Shown: positions 1 to 10,660 of the stretch, piece after piece | Position numbering within the stretch: the stretch's first letter is position 1 | Layout of the letters: each line of letters opens with the position of its first letter | Assembly (NCBI GenBank): GCA_033060915.1 | Contig: CM065384.1 | Span: 18,168,501 to 18,232,500, forward strand | From: Euryodendron excelsum | Lineage: Eukaryota > Streptophyta > Magnoliopsida > Ericales > Pentaphylacaceae | Length of the DNA stretch: 64,000 nucleotides | Direction: 5' to 3' | The notes under the pieces: model-generated | The model's database searches: none | The model's input: only the letters and a program-made list of their open reading frames with translations | Told to the model about the DNA's origin: nothing | Position numbers and translations under genes: made by a program

Positions 1-2589
1 ACCTACTTCCTTACAAATGCACAAGTTCATACAGGAACGCAGTTGAATGCATGCATAGATACAAACTACACATGAATCTAAATGGATGTACAGGTTATAC
101 ATGCCATGGATGCATCAGTACTACATGTATATAAACTATTTACAAAGAAAATCCCAAGATTGCCCCTTGGGCCCATACTCTAAGGATTCTGTTCCTTTCC
201 AAGATTCTGCCCCATTTAGTATTGTCCCATTCTCATCGGGGTGTGATAGCATTTGCTCCATTCTCCAAGGATCTTGACCTTTTGGTTTGCTATCCTATCC
301 CTACTTTCTACAGGGTTACTGTTTGGGGTGTTTCTGAGCTCACTTGGGTTTCTCTCACAGATCTCCAAAATGCTACCATGGCTCGAGCGACAACTCGCAT
401 GCCCTTTGCAGAGCGATAAACAACTAAGCCCTCAATCTGAGAAGACTTCTTTTAGGACCGTAATGCAGGCTGGGTTTAGGGGTTGTAAGAAACGAAGGGA
501 TATTTAGGCTCAAAGATCCTCTTTTAGTGGGTTGTTTAAACCAAAACCATCTGAGCACACCTTGGAGCATGAGGTTGCCCCTTGCATTCCCTTTTAATTC
601 TCCTTTCTTATCCTAGTCGCCTTGGTATTGTTCAGGCTTATTTGGACAAAGCAATTTTCTTTGATCAGAGAGGACTTTAATTTGGACCGTAATATAGGCT
701 AGGTTAAGGGGTTTATGAATGAACGGGATATGTAGGCTCAAATTTTGATGTTGCTTCCAGTAGGGTTTAAATCCGCACCATCCTGGGTTGGTCTTCCAGT
801 GGGGTTTCATCCCCTGATATCCTCCTCTAGCTTCAGAAACATATTTGGCTCATTTAGATCAAGCAATCCTTCTCAATCAGAGTGGACTTTAGTAAGGTTG
901 TAATGTAGGCCATGGTTTGGGGTTTAACAAGAAAGAGTAAAGGCTCAAACCTATTGCTTCTATTGGGCTTCCTTATTACCTAGGATCACCTTTGAAAATA
1001 TATTCTTTAAAGAGTTCACCTTTCTTGTAGTCTAATCCTTGACCTTGTAACGGAGTTGTTTGACATTTGTCTCCCCTTTTTTTTTTTTTGGCTCTTGGCT
1101 TTATATGCTTTTCAAAGATAACACAACATGATTCTTTTCCGATCTTTCCTCTAATATGCTTTTTTCTTTCCTTTCTTGTTGCCTTTCACAAGACAAACAT
1201 TTCTACAACTTCTTTCTCTCAAATCCTTTCCTTAACATTTCCATTTAACCGATTGTGGACGGTGATCCCTAGGTTGGGGTGCGTTTTGGAAGAGAAAAAT
1301 AACCGGCTCAATAGGTTCGACAAGGGTTGCTTTTAACTGTATGGAAAGTGAAATGAGGGCCTCTCTTCATTTTGAACAAGATTGCTTGATCCATAGAGCC
1401 TTCACGTTACTTCAGCTTGATGGTCGATGATATTATCTGCCAGATCTTCTGCTACATATCTGCCCCAGTGTGAGGGAATGGTTTCGGATCGAGGTTGACA
1501 AGAAGAATCTTCTGCTTTCTGTGAGGCACTATTGGGTTAAGCAAAAGGATTATTTTTGTGTATGGTAGTAAAATTGAGGGCCTCTAATCATTTCAAATTG
1601 AATTGCTTAGTCCATAAAGCCTTTGTACAAAATTTAGACATTACTCCTAGGGATGATGTGTTTCTGTCAATGAAACCCTACATGTTCTATCAAATCAACT
1701 ATTCTATGCTCACCCCAATGTGGGGGATGGTTATAGGTTTGGGGATATCTGAAAAGAAATTATGTACGGCTCTAGTGGGTTGAGCAAAGGGTAGTCTTTA
1801 TTTGGGATAAGTAGAACAATGGCTTCTCATCATTTTAGGGACTCGGCTGCCCATCGCTTAGCCAGGATATCACGCAAGTGTCGCCTTTTTAATAAACTCT
1901 GCACTTCTCTACTGAGACTGTCTTCCTCCTATCTCTCACTCTCTCTCAGTCTCTCAAAGGTTTTCACCCTTTTTAAATGGGTCGCCCATGCTATCCCATC
2001 CTTTAAATCGAGACATTTACCAAAATGAGGAAGAATCCCTAAAAGTAATAATTGTCCCTAAGAGTATGAGACAAAGGGAATAAACCGGAAACTTCATCTT
2101 TTTCATTTCAAATCATGAACGCACGACATGTGTGTTTATTTAAATAAGATATGCAAGAAAATAGACAGACAAAAAGGAAACAGATGAATTTTATGAAAAC
2201 CTCCCTTTTCTTGTGGGCCTTTTGGTGAGAATCCTTAATAGGGTTTTGGGACTACATCAACCTCTTGGTGCTTCATTCAACAGGCATATCAGTGGAGGGC
2301 GAGTTCACAATATTTGTCATGCATTTGGAAGTTAGAGGATGTGTTGTCACGATGCACGGGTCTGACAAGACTTCACATCTAGTGAAGTCCTCCTCTGCTT
2401 GGATTGTGATTGTTGCGACATGCCGTGGAGGTAATGTCTTGTAGGTGGACGGTCAGTTCTTCTTGCTCTTTGATGTAGATTTGAATCTGATGAGGTGCTA
2501 GAGGGATTCCATGAATTCAGTCGTGCTCTTTGACCTACAAAAAGAAAAAGAAAAAGAAAAAGAATATGCAGTCAGTATGTGAAGTTGGA

Positions 2590-3830
2590 AGTTTTATGCA
2601 TGTCCTATGGAGGTCCCTTCTTTGAGGGAATCTAGGCATGATGACAAGTCCATTTTGGAGGCAGGGTTTTGCCCCTATTATGCAATACAATACCTCTTCG
2701 GCGTGGGCCGGTTGATTTTTCTTTATTTGGGCAATCCCACCTCCATGGACTAAGAGAGATTTGGGCCTCTCTCAAGATATGGTTCTATGCATGCCATGGA
2801 TCCTTAGGGTTTAAGAACCCTTAGGAGTTTTGGTAGGTTTGATTAACATGAGATTGGATTGCTCTTTTCTCTCTACGGTTGATTAAATGCATGAAAATGA
2901 AATGACTTGAGTTTCTTGGAACTCTTGTCTTGGAATGGATATGGGTGTATGAGCATAGTAAAAGTGAACATGTGAGCAATATGATAACAATAAATGAATG
3001 GTTTAGAAAAACCCCCCTTCTTGTCTTGCTTCTGTCTTCGGTTCTCTTGGTACTTGGAAATGAGGAGGGGGAGGATAGAAGACAAAAACAAAAAAAAGAA
3101 GTTAGTGCCTTGATTTGAAAATTTTTATGCAATGCATATCCTAGAGGTGCCCCTACTTAGAGGGGAGACTATACATGATGCACTGGCTCACTTTTGGAGA
3201 TAGGGGATTTGCCCCTGTATGCAGATGCCTTACCATCAGTTGGGAATCTTCATCCATTCATGCATTCATTCATAAAAGTAAAGAAATACATTGAATTTTG
3301 GGTTTAAGATACAAAAGAATTGAAATACATTTTAATAGGGGGAGGGGGAACATTTTCCTTTGGACTTCCACCTATCTACTTTTACAAAGAGAGATCCTAA
3401 ACTACTCTTGAGTCTTCGGATTCGCCTTCCTGGGATTTGATGTCAAGGAGGTCGCTGAGAGACCTTGTTGATTGATTGCCCCTTGTCTTCTTGGCAACCC
3501 TATCTCCGTGAGCATAGAAGGATTGGGGCCCCTCTTATGGAATGAATTGAGATGCATGCAATGAGTCCTTAGGGTTACGTGGGAACCCGTAGGGTTTGGG
3601 TAGGTTTAATGCAAGGGAGAGTGACATCGGTGCCACTCTCAATGGGTTGATCACATGTATGAGAATGCAGTGACTTGAGTTACTTGGAACTCTTGTCTTG
3701 ACATGGAATATTGAATGCATGAACATAAATATGCCAAAAGTATAAGGAGAGGAGGTACAAGCTAAAGTAAACATGCATGCATGAACAATTAGACAGGCAT
3801 TATAACAGTATAAACACAAGTATTATAACA
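2590..3830. repeat. Diverged tandem duplication inside Ogre internal region
   Basis: Two blocks, about 2590-3118 and 3122-3830, share a common order of short motifs: a 'ttatgca' start, a 'ttttgcccct' or 'tttgcccctg' box, 'tccttagggtt', then 'gacttgag', 'cttggaactcttgtcttg' and 'tgcatgaa'. They differ by many substitutions and indels. The same pair recurs in the second tandem copy at about 15494-16740, so the duplication predates tandem formation. Confidence 0.6.
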
Positions 3831-4487
3831 GCAGGTATAAATGAAAGTAAGAGCAGTCGCCCTTTCCTCCGTGATTTTGAAAACGGTCCTCGTGTCCTAA
3901 ATCCGACAGAGGTTCGGCTATGCATGGTGTCTATATGAGTATGAGGTTGAGGGTTGACTAATGCGTCCTAAAAAGGCTCGGTCCCCGGATCTTCAAACCT
4001 AGGCCCACTCCCCGAGGTGGTGCCATGATCGGTTGGTGATCCAAGCGGGGGAACCATCAAGAGGCTGTAGGAGAAGAAACTGACACAGCATCTTGCCCAC
4101 AACCAATATACCGTTCCCCCTTTCTAACTAGAAAGGACATATCAGGGTATGCAAATATGCAGAATGCAAGTGCACATGCAGTGTGTGTGTGATTTTTTAA
4201 AAGTGGAGGCAAGGGCCCAACAACTCCCATTCATCTTGTACATCACATCCATGCAAAGCAGTTAATAATGTTTAAACATAAAGCGCACCGACAAAACAAA
4301 GATGCAAGTGTCAGTATGTGGATGACAAACATAATACAAGATAATATGAGTAGATGCATGTTTTTTGAAAACAATTTCGAAAATTTGGTTTTGAAAATTT
4401 GAAGTGAATAGGATTGAACCAAGTTAATTGAAGACTCTACATGGGTAAAGGGTAAAGAGACATGACTAACGGCCTAACCCTCTAAGT

Positions 4488-4506
4488 GTCCCCAGCGGAG
4501 TCGCCA
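4488..4506 (-). other. Primer binding site (PBS) of tandem Ogre copy 1
   Basis: On the minus strand, two bases after the end of LTR1, the sequence reads TGGCGACTCCGCTGGGGAC. It starts with TGG as expected for pairing with a tRNA CCA end, and it is identical at 17404-17422 beside LTR2. Tat/Ogre elements are generally described as primed by tRNA-Arg; I could not compare it with a tRNA set. Confidence 0.8.
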
Positions 4507-4657
4507 GCTGTCGCGCCCAGATTTTTCGCACTCGAGGAATACTCACCCAAGCGGGAAAATTGTTGTACTCTCTCGTTAGAACTCACCCTCCTAGAAGAAT
4601 GAGTGCGACTAGGTTTGAATTGAAAATAGGTTGAATAAAGGGCTTTTGAAAAAGATT

Positions 4658-4668
4658 CGGAGTCGCCA
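4658..4668 (-). other. PBS-like 11-mer inside U5
   Basis: The minus strand reads TGGCGACTCCG, identical to the first 11 bases of the true binding site 162 bp away. It lies in the conserved U5 block 'TTAGGTGGCGACTCCGAA', also present in LTR2, B and E; C has one change. No function is known to me. Confidence 0.6.
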
Positions 4669-5044
4669 CCTAACTTGATTAAGGTGAGTTAGGTCACCTA
4701 AAAACTAAGCATAGTCCGAAAACTACACTTAAGGCTTTGAAAAACGATTTTGAAAATATCTCCTCAAGAGAGGGTTTTTTAGGAAAACGGGTTGTTTGGC
4801 AACCTTTGGAAAACATTTAGCCCTTTTTAGAAAAATAACTCCTTTTGGTCTTTCGAAAACAGTGATCTAGGTTCGGAGGTTGGTTACGTGTAGGGAAGAC
4901 GCACTAAGCTGTCACCCTACCCCGCCCTTTCGGTACCTACATGTCAATCTACCCTAGATTCACCTATGAGAGTCTTTAATTAACATATGTTCAACCCTAT
5001 TCACTTTAGAAAAACAATGTTTGAAAAGAAACATGATGCATGAT

Positions 5045-7440
5045 ATGCAAGTGCAAGATGAAAGAATTGGAAAATAGAAATTGATTTGAAAAGAAATTGA
5101 TTTGATTTGAAAATAGATTTGAAAAGATGTAATTGAAATTGGAAAGTTTGAAAATTGAAAGTAGAAATTTGAAAATAGAAATTTCGGAATTTTGAAAATA
5201 GATTGGAATTTGAGATTTGAAAGATGTGGAGACCGCACCCATGAGGGTGGAATTGAAAGTTTGAAAAATATTGTGACCGCACCTATGAAGGTTGCCTACG
5301 TATCCCTTTGGGGGAATCAGGTCAGTCGTAGTTCGGACAAGGGTCCGATTGAAAATAGAAGAGTGGATTTGAAGAAAGGAGATTGAATTGGAAGAAAGAG
5401 ATTGAATTGAGATTAGAAAAGGAGATTGGAAATTGGAATTGAGAAGATTGGACTTGGATTTGAGAAGATTGATTTTGGAAGAAAGATTTAGACCTGTTTT
5501 TAGAGAGATGAAGGTTTTAAGAAACCTAGACTTAGGAAAGAGACTTAGGAAAGGTTTGACTTGACTTGGAAGGTTTAGGAGATTAGGAAAGGTTGGATTT
5601 AAGAAATGTTTGAATTAGGAAATGTTCGATTTAGGAAAGTTTCGAATTAGGAAAGTTTCATTTTTGGAAAGTTTTCGAATTAGGAAAGTTTCATTTTTGG
5701 AAAGTTTTCGAGTTAGGAAAGTTTTGAATTTAGAAAATTTTGAATTTAGAAACATTTGAAAAAGGGAAGTTTTGATTTTGGAAAGTTTTGAAAACAAGGA
5801 AGTTTTGAAAATACGAAAGTTTCGTTTTGGGAAAGGTTTGAAAAAGGAAAGTTTTGAAAATTGGAAAGTTTTGAATTTAGAAAGTTTTGGAAAAAGGAAA
5901 GTTTTCAGTTTAGGAAATGTTTGAATTAAGAAAGTTTTCAACTTAAGAAAGTTTTGAATTAAGAAAGTTTTGAATTTATAAAAGTCTTAAATTTGGAAAG
6001 ATTTGAAGTTTAAGAGAGTTTAGAATTTAGAAAGTTTTAGGTTTAGAAAGATTCAATTTAAGAAAGTTTCAAATTTAGAAAGTTTTGAATTTAGGAAGCT
6101 TAGAATTTTAGAAAGATTTGAAATTTAGAAAGTTTAGGATTTAGAAAGTTTTTAGGTTTAAATTTTAGAAAGTCTTGAAATTAGGAAAGGCTTGAGTTTA
6201 AGAAAAGTTTGAAAACTTAGGTTTAAGAAGTTATGATTTGAAAAGAGGGTAGAATTAGGAAAGGGTTGAATTAGGAAAGATTTGAAAGTTGAGTTTTTAA
6301 AATTTAGGAAAGATTTTTATGTTCAAGGTTTGGAAACTTAAGATTTAGGAAAGTGGAAGATTAGGAAGGATCGGAATTGGGAAAGATTTAGATTAGGAAG
6401 GGATTGGATTTGGTTTCTAAAAGAGAAAGGTTGGATTTTGTTTCCTAAAACGGAGGACGGGATCTAGTTTCCTAAACGGGGGGATTGGATTTGGTTTCTT
6501 AAAGAGAAGATAGGATTTGACAAGAATTTGGAGAGGGAAATTTTAGAAACCCTAGTTTTGAAAAATTGTAGTTTCGACGTAGAAAATAGGGTTTTTGGAA
6601 ACATGTATAGTTTTGATGCAGAAAACAAAAGATTTTGGAAACCTAGGTTTAGGGGCAAAGTTTGAAAATTGTGTTTTTGGAAAGAAAATTAGGGTTTCCT
6701 AATTGTGGGTTCTAGGGCTCGATTTGGGGCTCTAAGGAAAGAGTTTTTGGAAAGTGTGTTTTTAGAAACGAAAGTTTTTCTAGAAAGGAATCCTAGGGAG
6801 GAGTTTTTGGAAAGTGAATTTAGAAAGAGAGTTTTTGGAAAAGATTTTAAAGAGAAGGAGTTTTGGAAGGTGTGTTTTTAGAAACGTAGATTTTGGAAGG
6901 GAAATCCTAGAGGGAAATTTCTAGAAAGAAGATTTTAGAAAGAGAGTTTTTGGAAAGATTTTTGGAGAGAGTTTTTAGAAAGTGGATTTTGAGAAAAAGA
7001 TTTTGGAGAGGAGTGGAAAAAGAGAGTTTTGAAAAATACATTTTCGAAGGGAGTTTTTGAAAACAATTTTGAAGAGGAGAGTTTTAGGAAAGTATATTGA
7101 AAAAGGAATTTTTAGGAGGAAATTCTTGGAGAGAGAGAGAGTTTTTGGAAAGTACAAAAACATCTCACTTTCCTAAAGCGATTCTAGCCATAAGAGGGCT
7201 AGAACCACTTTAAGAAAGTGGTTTTGAAAACAAAGTTTGAAAACATAGACCAAAAGGCCACTTTTAATATAACACTTTCCTAAAGCAACCCTAGCCATGG
7301 AAAGGCTAGAATCACCCCCTATAATTGTGGTTTTGAAAACAAGTTTTTGAAAAAGAGATTTTGATGCAATTTTGAAAACAAGTTTGAAAACAATTTTTTG
7401 AAAAACAACTTTGAAAACGAGTTTTGGAAGATGCAAGACT
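5045..7440 (-). repeat. R/U5 low-complexity tract of LTR1
   Basis: About 2.4 kb of degenerate short repeats, on the plus strand variants of 'ttaggaaagttttgaattt' and 'tttttggaaagt'. The sense (minus) strand is therefore rich in T, C and A and poor in G. Open frames here translate to FSK/LSK-rich low-complexity peptides and are not genes. The same tract is in every giant LTR: 17960-20355, 31570-33790, 37855-40145 and 48845-51170. Confidence 0.85.
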
Positions 7441-8015
7441 ATGATATGCACAATGCAATTTGGGGTCGTGAACATACAAGGCTAAGGCTTCACCACATAA
7501 TCAAGGGGGCCGGACCCACGTGGTCTTTGGTTAGACTATAAGAAAGCCCCCGACACGGTGACTCTCCAATAGTCCAATCCTACACATGGACCGGGAATTC
7601 CCTTGTTTCAAGCATGCAAAGAAAGGGGGGGGAAAGAGATGGGGGATTAAAATAGAGAAAACCCAAGTGGGTTGGAGAGAGAAGAGAGAGGGGGGAAGTG
7701 CAGAAAATTAAATAGGGAGCCTACCTTGTTTCTTGTTTATTTTGCGCGTCGTGCAGTCTTCGGTCTTCGGTCTTGATCTTCACCCTCAGTCTTCAAGGAT
7801 TGTCTTCAGGCTTTGAAATGGCTGCTCTTCAAGTCTTGAGAGAGTGGTTGAAGGCTAGTGTATGGAGTGTATAAGAGGCTAGGGTTTGTGTAGGGTGGCT
7901 AGGGTTTAGAAAACCAAGGGAGGCTAGGGTTTTTGAGATGCTCGAGCTCTGTATATCGAATTGTATGATTTCTAGGTTAAGTTTGCAGACCCCTTTCACG
8001 TTGATCGAGGCTCTG

Positions 8016-8102
8016 TATTTATAGAGGGAAGACAAGCCTGGCGCCTGTTGCAGTGGCGCCAGTACATTTTTTGGTTTGGCGCCACTGCTAGTGGCGCCAG
8101 CC
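8016..8102 (-). promoter_or_regulatory. LTR1 core promoter: TATA box plus GGCGCC palindromes
   Basis: The sense strand has TATAAATA at 8023-8016 in the context CCCTCTATAAATACAGAGCC. Upstream, at 8036-8102, lie four GGCGCC hexamers arranged as inverted pairs such as GGCGCCACT-GCT-AGTGGCGCC. TATA and flanks are conserved at 20932-20939, 30964-30971, 40759-40766 and 48228-48235. A start site about 30 bp downstream, near 7990, is inference. LTR1 lacks about 46 bp of the cassette present in LTR2. Confidence 0.75.
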
Positions 8103-8359
8103 ATTTAGGAAACAATTAAGGTCGGCAAGCAACGTATCTTTGACTAAATTTGGGCGCCTGTACTAGTGACTACCATGTAAATTTTAGCCTGGCTTCACTA
8201 AGAGTGACTCCGGAAAGTCCGGGAATGATTTGAAGGAGCCGGGAGTGACCCGGAAGGCCGGAAAGGAGCAAGAACAGTTAAAATAGTGTCTTGGAGGTAT
8301 TTGACTTGAAAAGTGAGGGTAAGATGTGTCAGAAAGGTCGACCGGGCCTTTAGGGGCAA

Positions 8360-8990
8360 AGCGGTCAACCGGACCAGAAAATTGTCGAGACAGACTCAGA
8401 CTGTCCCAGAAGAAGACTTGGGATCTGGAAACATTATTTAGAATGTTCCCAGAGGTTGCCGGTTTGATTCCCAGAGCCGGTGTGGTCGGAAAAGGAGACC
8501 GGCCCACTAGGGGCAAAATGGTCATTTTGCACCGGGTTTGCCGGAACTGACTCGGAATGGTCCGGAAAGGTAAAGGAAGATTGAGAATACTATAAAAAGT
8601 GTTTTCGGGTCATTACCGGTTTGATACCCAGAGCCGATGTGGTCGGAAATGGAGACCGGCCCATCAGGGGCAAAACGATCATTTTGTACCGGGTTTGCCG
8701 GAACTGACTCGGAATGATCCGGAAAGAGAAAGGAAGGTCGAGAAACACTATAAAAAGTATTCTCGGGGCATTACCGGTTTGATACCCAGAGCCGGTGTGG
8801 TCAAAAAAGGAGACCGGCCCTCCAGGGGCGAAACGGTCATTTTGCACCGGGTTGGCTGGAACTGACTCGGAATGGTCCGGAAAGGTAAAGGAAGGTTGAG
8901 AATACTATAAAAAGTATTCTCAGGGGGTTACCGGTTTGATACCCAGAGCCGGTGTGGTTCCCGGGGCGTTCGGATGCCTAGGGGCAAAAT
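8360..8990 (-). repeat. 157-bp tandem repeat in U3 of LTR1
   Basis: The anchor 'ccagagcc' recurs at 8473, 8628, 8786 and 8943. Each unit has 'ggggcaaaa(c/t)ggtcattttg', 'actgactcggaat' and a hairpin 'gagaatact-ataaaa-agtattctc' (perfect at 8898-8921). Four units occur here, four in LTR2 (21425, 21583, 21740, 21897), three in B and four in E. Confidence 0.85.
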
Positions 8991-9077
8991 GGTCATCTTG
9001 ACCGGAAAAGGTCCAAAGGGTAATTTGGTCATTTTTCACCGAAGTGAACTAACAGACATGGGTATTGACCTAGGTTT

Positions 9078-9555
9078 TGAGTGTTTCCGCCACTCGGACG
9101 GGGTTGAGTATTTCTGCTACTCGGACGGGGGGTTGACGATTTGAGAGTACTTCCGCTACTCTAACGGTTCTGTGAGTATTTCCGCTACTCTAACGGTTCT
9201 GTGAGTACTTCCGCTACTCTAACGGTTCTGTGAGTATTTCCGCTACTCTAACGGTTCTGTGAGTATTTCCGCTACTCGAACGGCTCTGTGAGTACTTCCG
9301 CTACTCTAACGGTTGAGTATTTTCGCTACTCGGACGGCTCTGTGAGTACTTCCGCTACTCTAACGGTTGAGTGAGTATTTCCGCTGCTCTAACGGTTCTA
9401 TGAGTATTTCCGCTACTCGGACGGCTCTGTGAGTACTTCCGCTACTCTAACGGTTGAGTATTTCCGCTACTCGGACGGCTCTGTGAGTACTTCCGCTACT
9501 CTAACGGTTGAGTATTTCCGCTACTCTAACGGGGGTGTGAGTAGTTTTGCTACTC
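9078..9555 (-). repeat. GAGTA...TACTC 29-bp dyad array in U3 of LTR1
   Basis: About 16 imperfect copies of 'gagtatttccgctactc' followed by 'taacggttctgt' or 'ggacggctctgt'. Each has a 5-bp inverted repeat GAGTA/TACTC around a 7-base loop. Copy number differs between LTRs, and the array is nearly absent from LTR C. Confidence 0.9.
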
Positions 9556-9560
9556 GGACC

Positions 9561-9884
9561 GTCTCGAGGAATAAACTGTCTCGAGAGAGGGATTGGAAAG
9601 GGGTCTTATCGTCTCCGAAGAGACGTGCCTAGATTGGAACCATCTCGAGGAATAAACTGTCTCGAGATAGGGATTGGAAAGGGGTCTTACCGACTCCGAA
9701 GGGACGTGCCTAGATTGGAACCGTCTCGAGGAATAAACTGTCTCGAGAGAGGGATTGGAAAGGGGTCTTACCGACTCCGAAGAGACGTGCCTAGATTGGA
9801 ACCGTCTCGAGGAATAAACTGTCTCGAGAGAGGGATTGGAAATGGGTCTTACCGACTCCGAAGAGACGTGCCTAGGTTTTGAGT
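9561..9884 (-). repeat. 81-bp tandem array in U3 of LTR1
   Basis: Units start at 9561, 9642, 9723 and 9804, with a further partial unit at about 9961. Each contains 'tctcgag-gaataaactgt-ctcgaga' (7-bp perfect arms) and a second hairpin which on the sense strand is CGTCTC-TTCG-GAGACG in unit 1; later units carry mismatches. The period is a multiple of three, so it opens a long spurious reading frame. Confidence 0.9.
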
Positions 9885-10195
9885 GTTTCCGCCACTCTGA
9901 CGGTTTTGTGAGTGTTTCCGCCACTCTGACGGTTTTGTGAGTAGTTTTACTACTCGGACCGTCTCGAGGAATAAACTGTCTCGAGAGGGGGATTGGAATT
10001 GGAATAAGAAAGGATAATGCCCCTAAGGGCATTTTGGTCATTTTGCCTCTAATTGGGCCTGACAGGCCCGCGAAGCGATGGAAAGACGGAATTTGGACTA
10101 GAGGATTGGATTCAATTGGAATATGTCCATAATGACTTGAAAACAAGTCTGGACGGAGTGTAGACTGCCGAGCGGTCAAAAATGGGGTGCTTATA

Positions 10196-10214
10196 GCTGC
10201 CCCTCTTTTTCTGT
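10196..10214 (-). other. Polypurine tract of tandem Ogre copy 2
   Basis: The minus strand reads ACAGAAAAAGAGGGGCAGC directly before LTR1. The same tract directly precedes the LTR of element B at 29215-29233. Confidence 0.85.
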
Positions 10215-10399
10215 CTTTGCTTGTCAAAGACAGAAAACGATAAGGGTAAGAGTCCCATGTTGACCGCAAGGCAGTCGGAGGGACGGACATTGAAAACCTT
10301 TCGACAACGGGGGTCGAAAACGAATAACGGGCCAAAAAGACCTTCGAAAACGAGTTTTGGCGGGAAAAAGTGCAAAACTGCCCAGAATTTATACCTGGC

Positions 10400-10460
10400 A
10401 CTACTAGCTGTGGCGCCTTTGGTAAAAATCAACTGGCGCCTCTGCTAGTGGTGCCAGGCC
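10400..10460. promoter_or_regulatory. GGCGCC cassette upstream of the antisense unit (copy A)
   Basis: Two GGCGCC hexamers with CTAGC/CTAGTGG spacers ('tgtggcgcc' and 'ctggcgcctctgctagtgg') resemble the palindromes beside the LTR TATA box. They lie about 200-260 bp inside the 3' end of the internal region, upstream of the candidate leader exon. Element B has the same arrangement at 28973-29035. Promoter function for the antisense unit is inference; no clear TATA box is seen, although 'tttatac' occurs at about 10388. Confidence 0.45.
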
Positions 10461-10660
10461 TAAGGCTAAAAACCAGAAAATTTCTGGTTCGAACACCCAC
10501 GGGATTCGAAGAGTTTTTGGAGAATTCGAGAGTTTTCAAGTGGAAACCGACTTGAACCTTGAAGAAGCATTCCTTGGGGAGCACGGGTGATTGCCGGAGT
10601 GAGTCCACGTCGCCGGAAAAGTCGCCGGAAGTGAAGATTTCGCCGGAGAACTTCCAAAAG

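Larger units (their letters stand above)
1..4508 (-). mobile_element. Ogre-like element, partial internal region (tandem copy 1)
   Basis: This is the primer-binding-site side of an internal region whose sense strand is minus. It is almost identical to 12905-17424; only a few 1-2 bp indels in homopolymers and short repeats and rare substitutions are visible. It ends at the binding site next to LTR1. No gag or pol reading frame is present; all open frames are short and in varied frames. It is cut by the window edge, and its continuation should run through a PMD remnant to another LTR. It holds an AAAAAG microsatellite near 2537 and a diverged internal duplication. The call rests on the LTR, binding site and polypurine tract, not on protein similarity. 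Confidence 0.85.
4509..10195 (-). mobile_element. LTR1, 5.7 kb Ogre-like LTR shared by two internal regions
   Basis: The left edge is TGTCGCGCCCAG (sense ...GGGCGCGACA) and abuts a primer binding site, as a 5' LTR would. The right edge is GGGGTGCTTATA and abuts a polypurine tract, as a 3' LTR would. A normal element has one of these per LTR, so this LTR sits between two internal regions. The terminal sense dinucleotide is TA, where LTR2 and the other copies have TG. U3 (about 10195-7990) carries the 81-bp, 29-bp and 157-bp arrays and the promoter. R/U5 is largely a purine-rich degenerate repeat on the plus strand. Confidence 0.9.

Noticed and set aside
4960..5941. Phe/Ser/Lys-rich frames in the purine tract (also 17876-18712, 31843-32088, 49111-50528)
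   Set aside because: Low-complexity translation of degenerate AT-rich repeats, in varied frames, not conserved as protein.
8075..8083. E2F-type site TTTGGCGCC upstream of the LTR1 TATA box
   Set aside because: The same position in LTR2 reads CTTGGCGCC and in B CCTGGCGCC, so the TTT part is not conserved; only the GGCGCC palindrome is.
9078..9555. CRISPR-like regular repeat array
   Set aside because: There are no unique spacers; units are continuous tandem repeats, in a plant LTR.
9550..10401. 283-codon minus-strand open frame in LTR1 U3
   Set aside because: It runs through the 81-bp array, whose period is a multiple of three, and gives 27-residue repeats. LTR C gives a similar frame from a different phase. 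No protein family is resembled.
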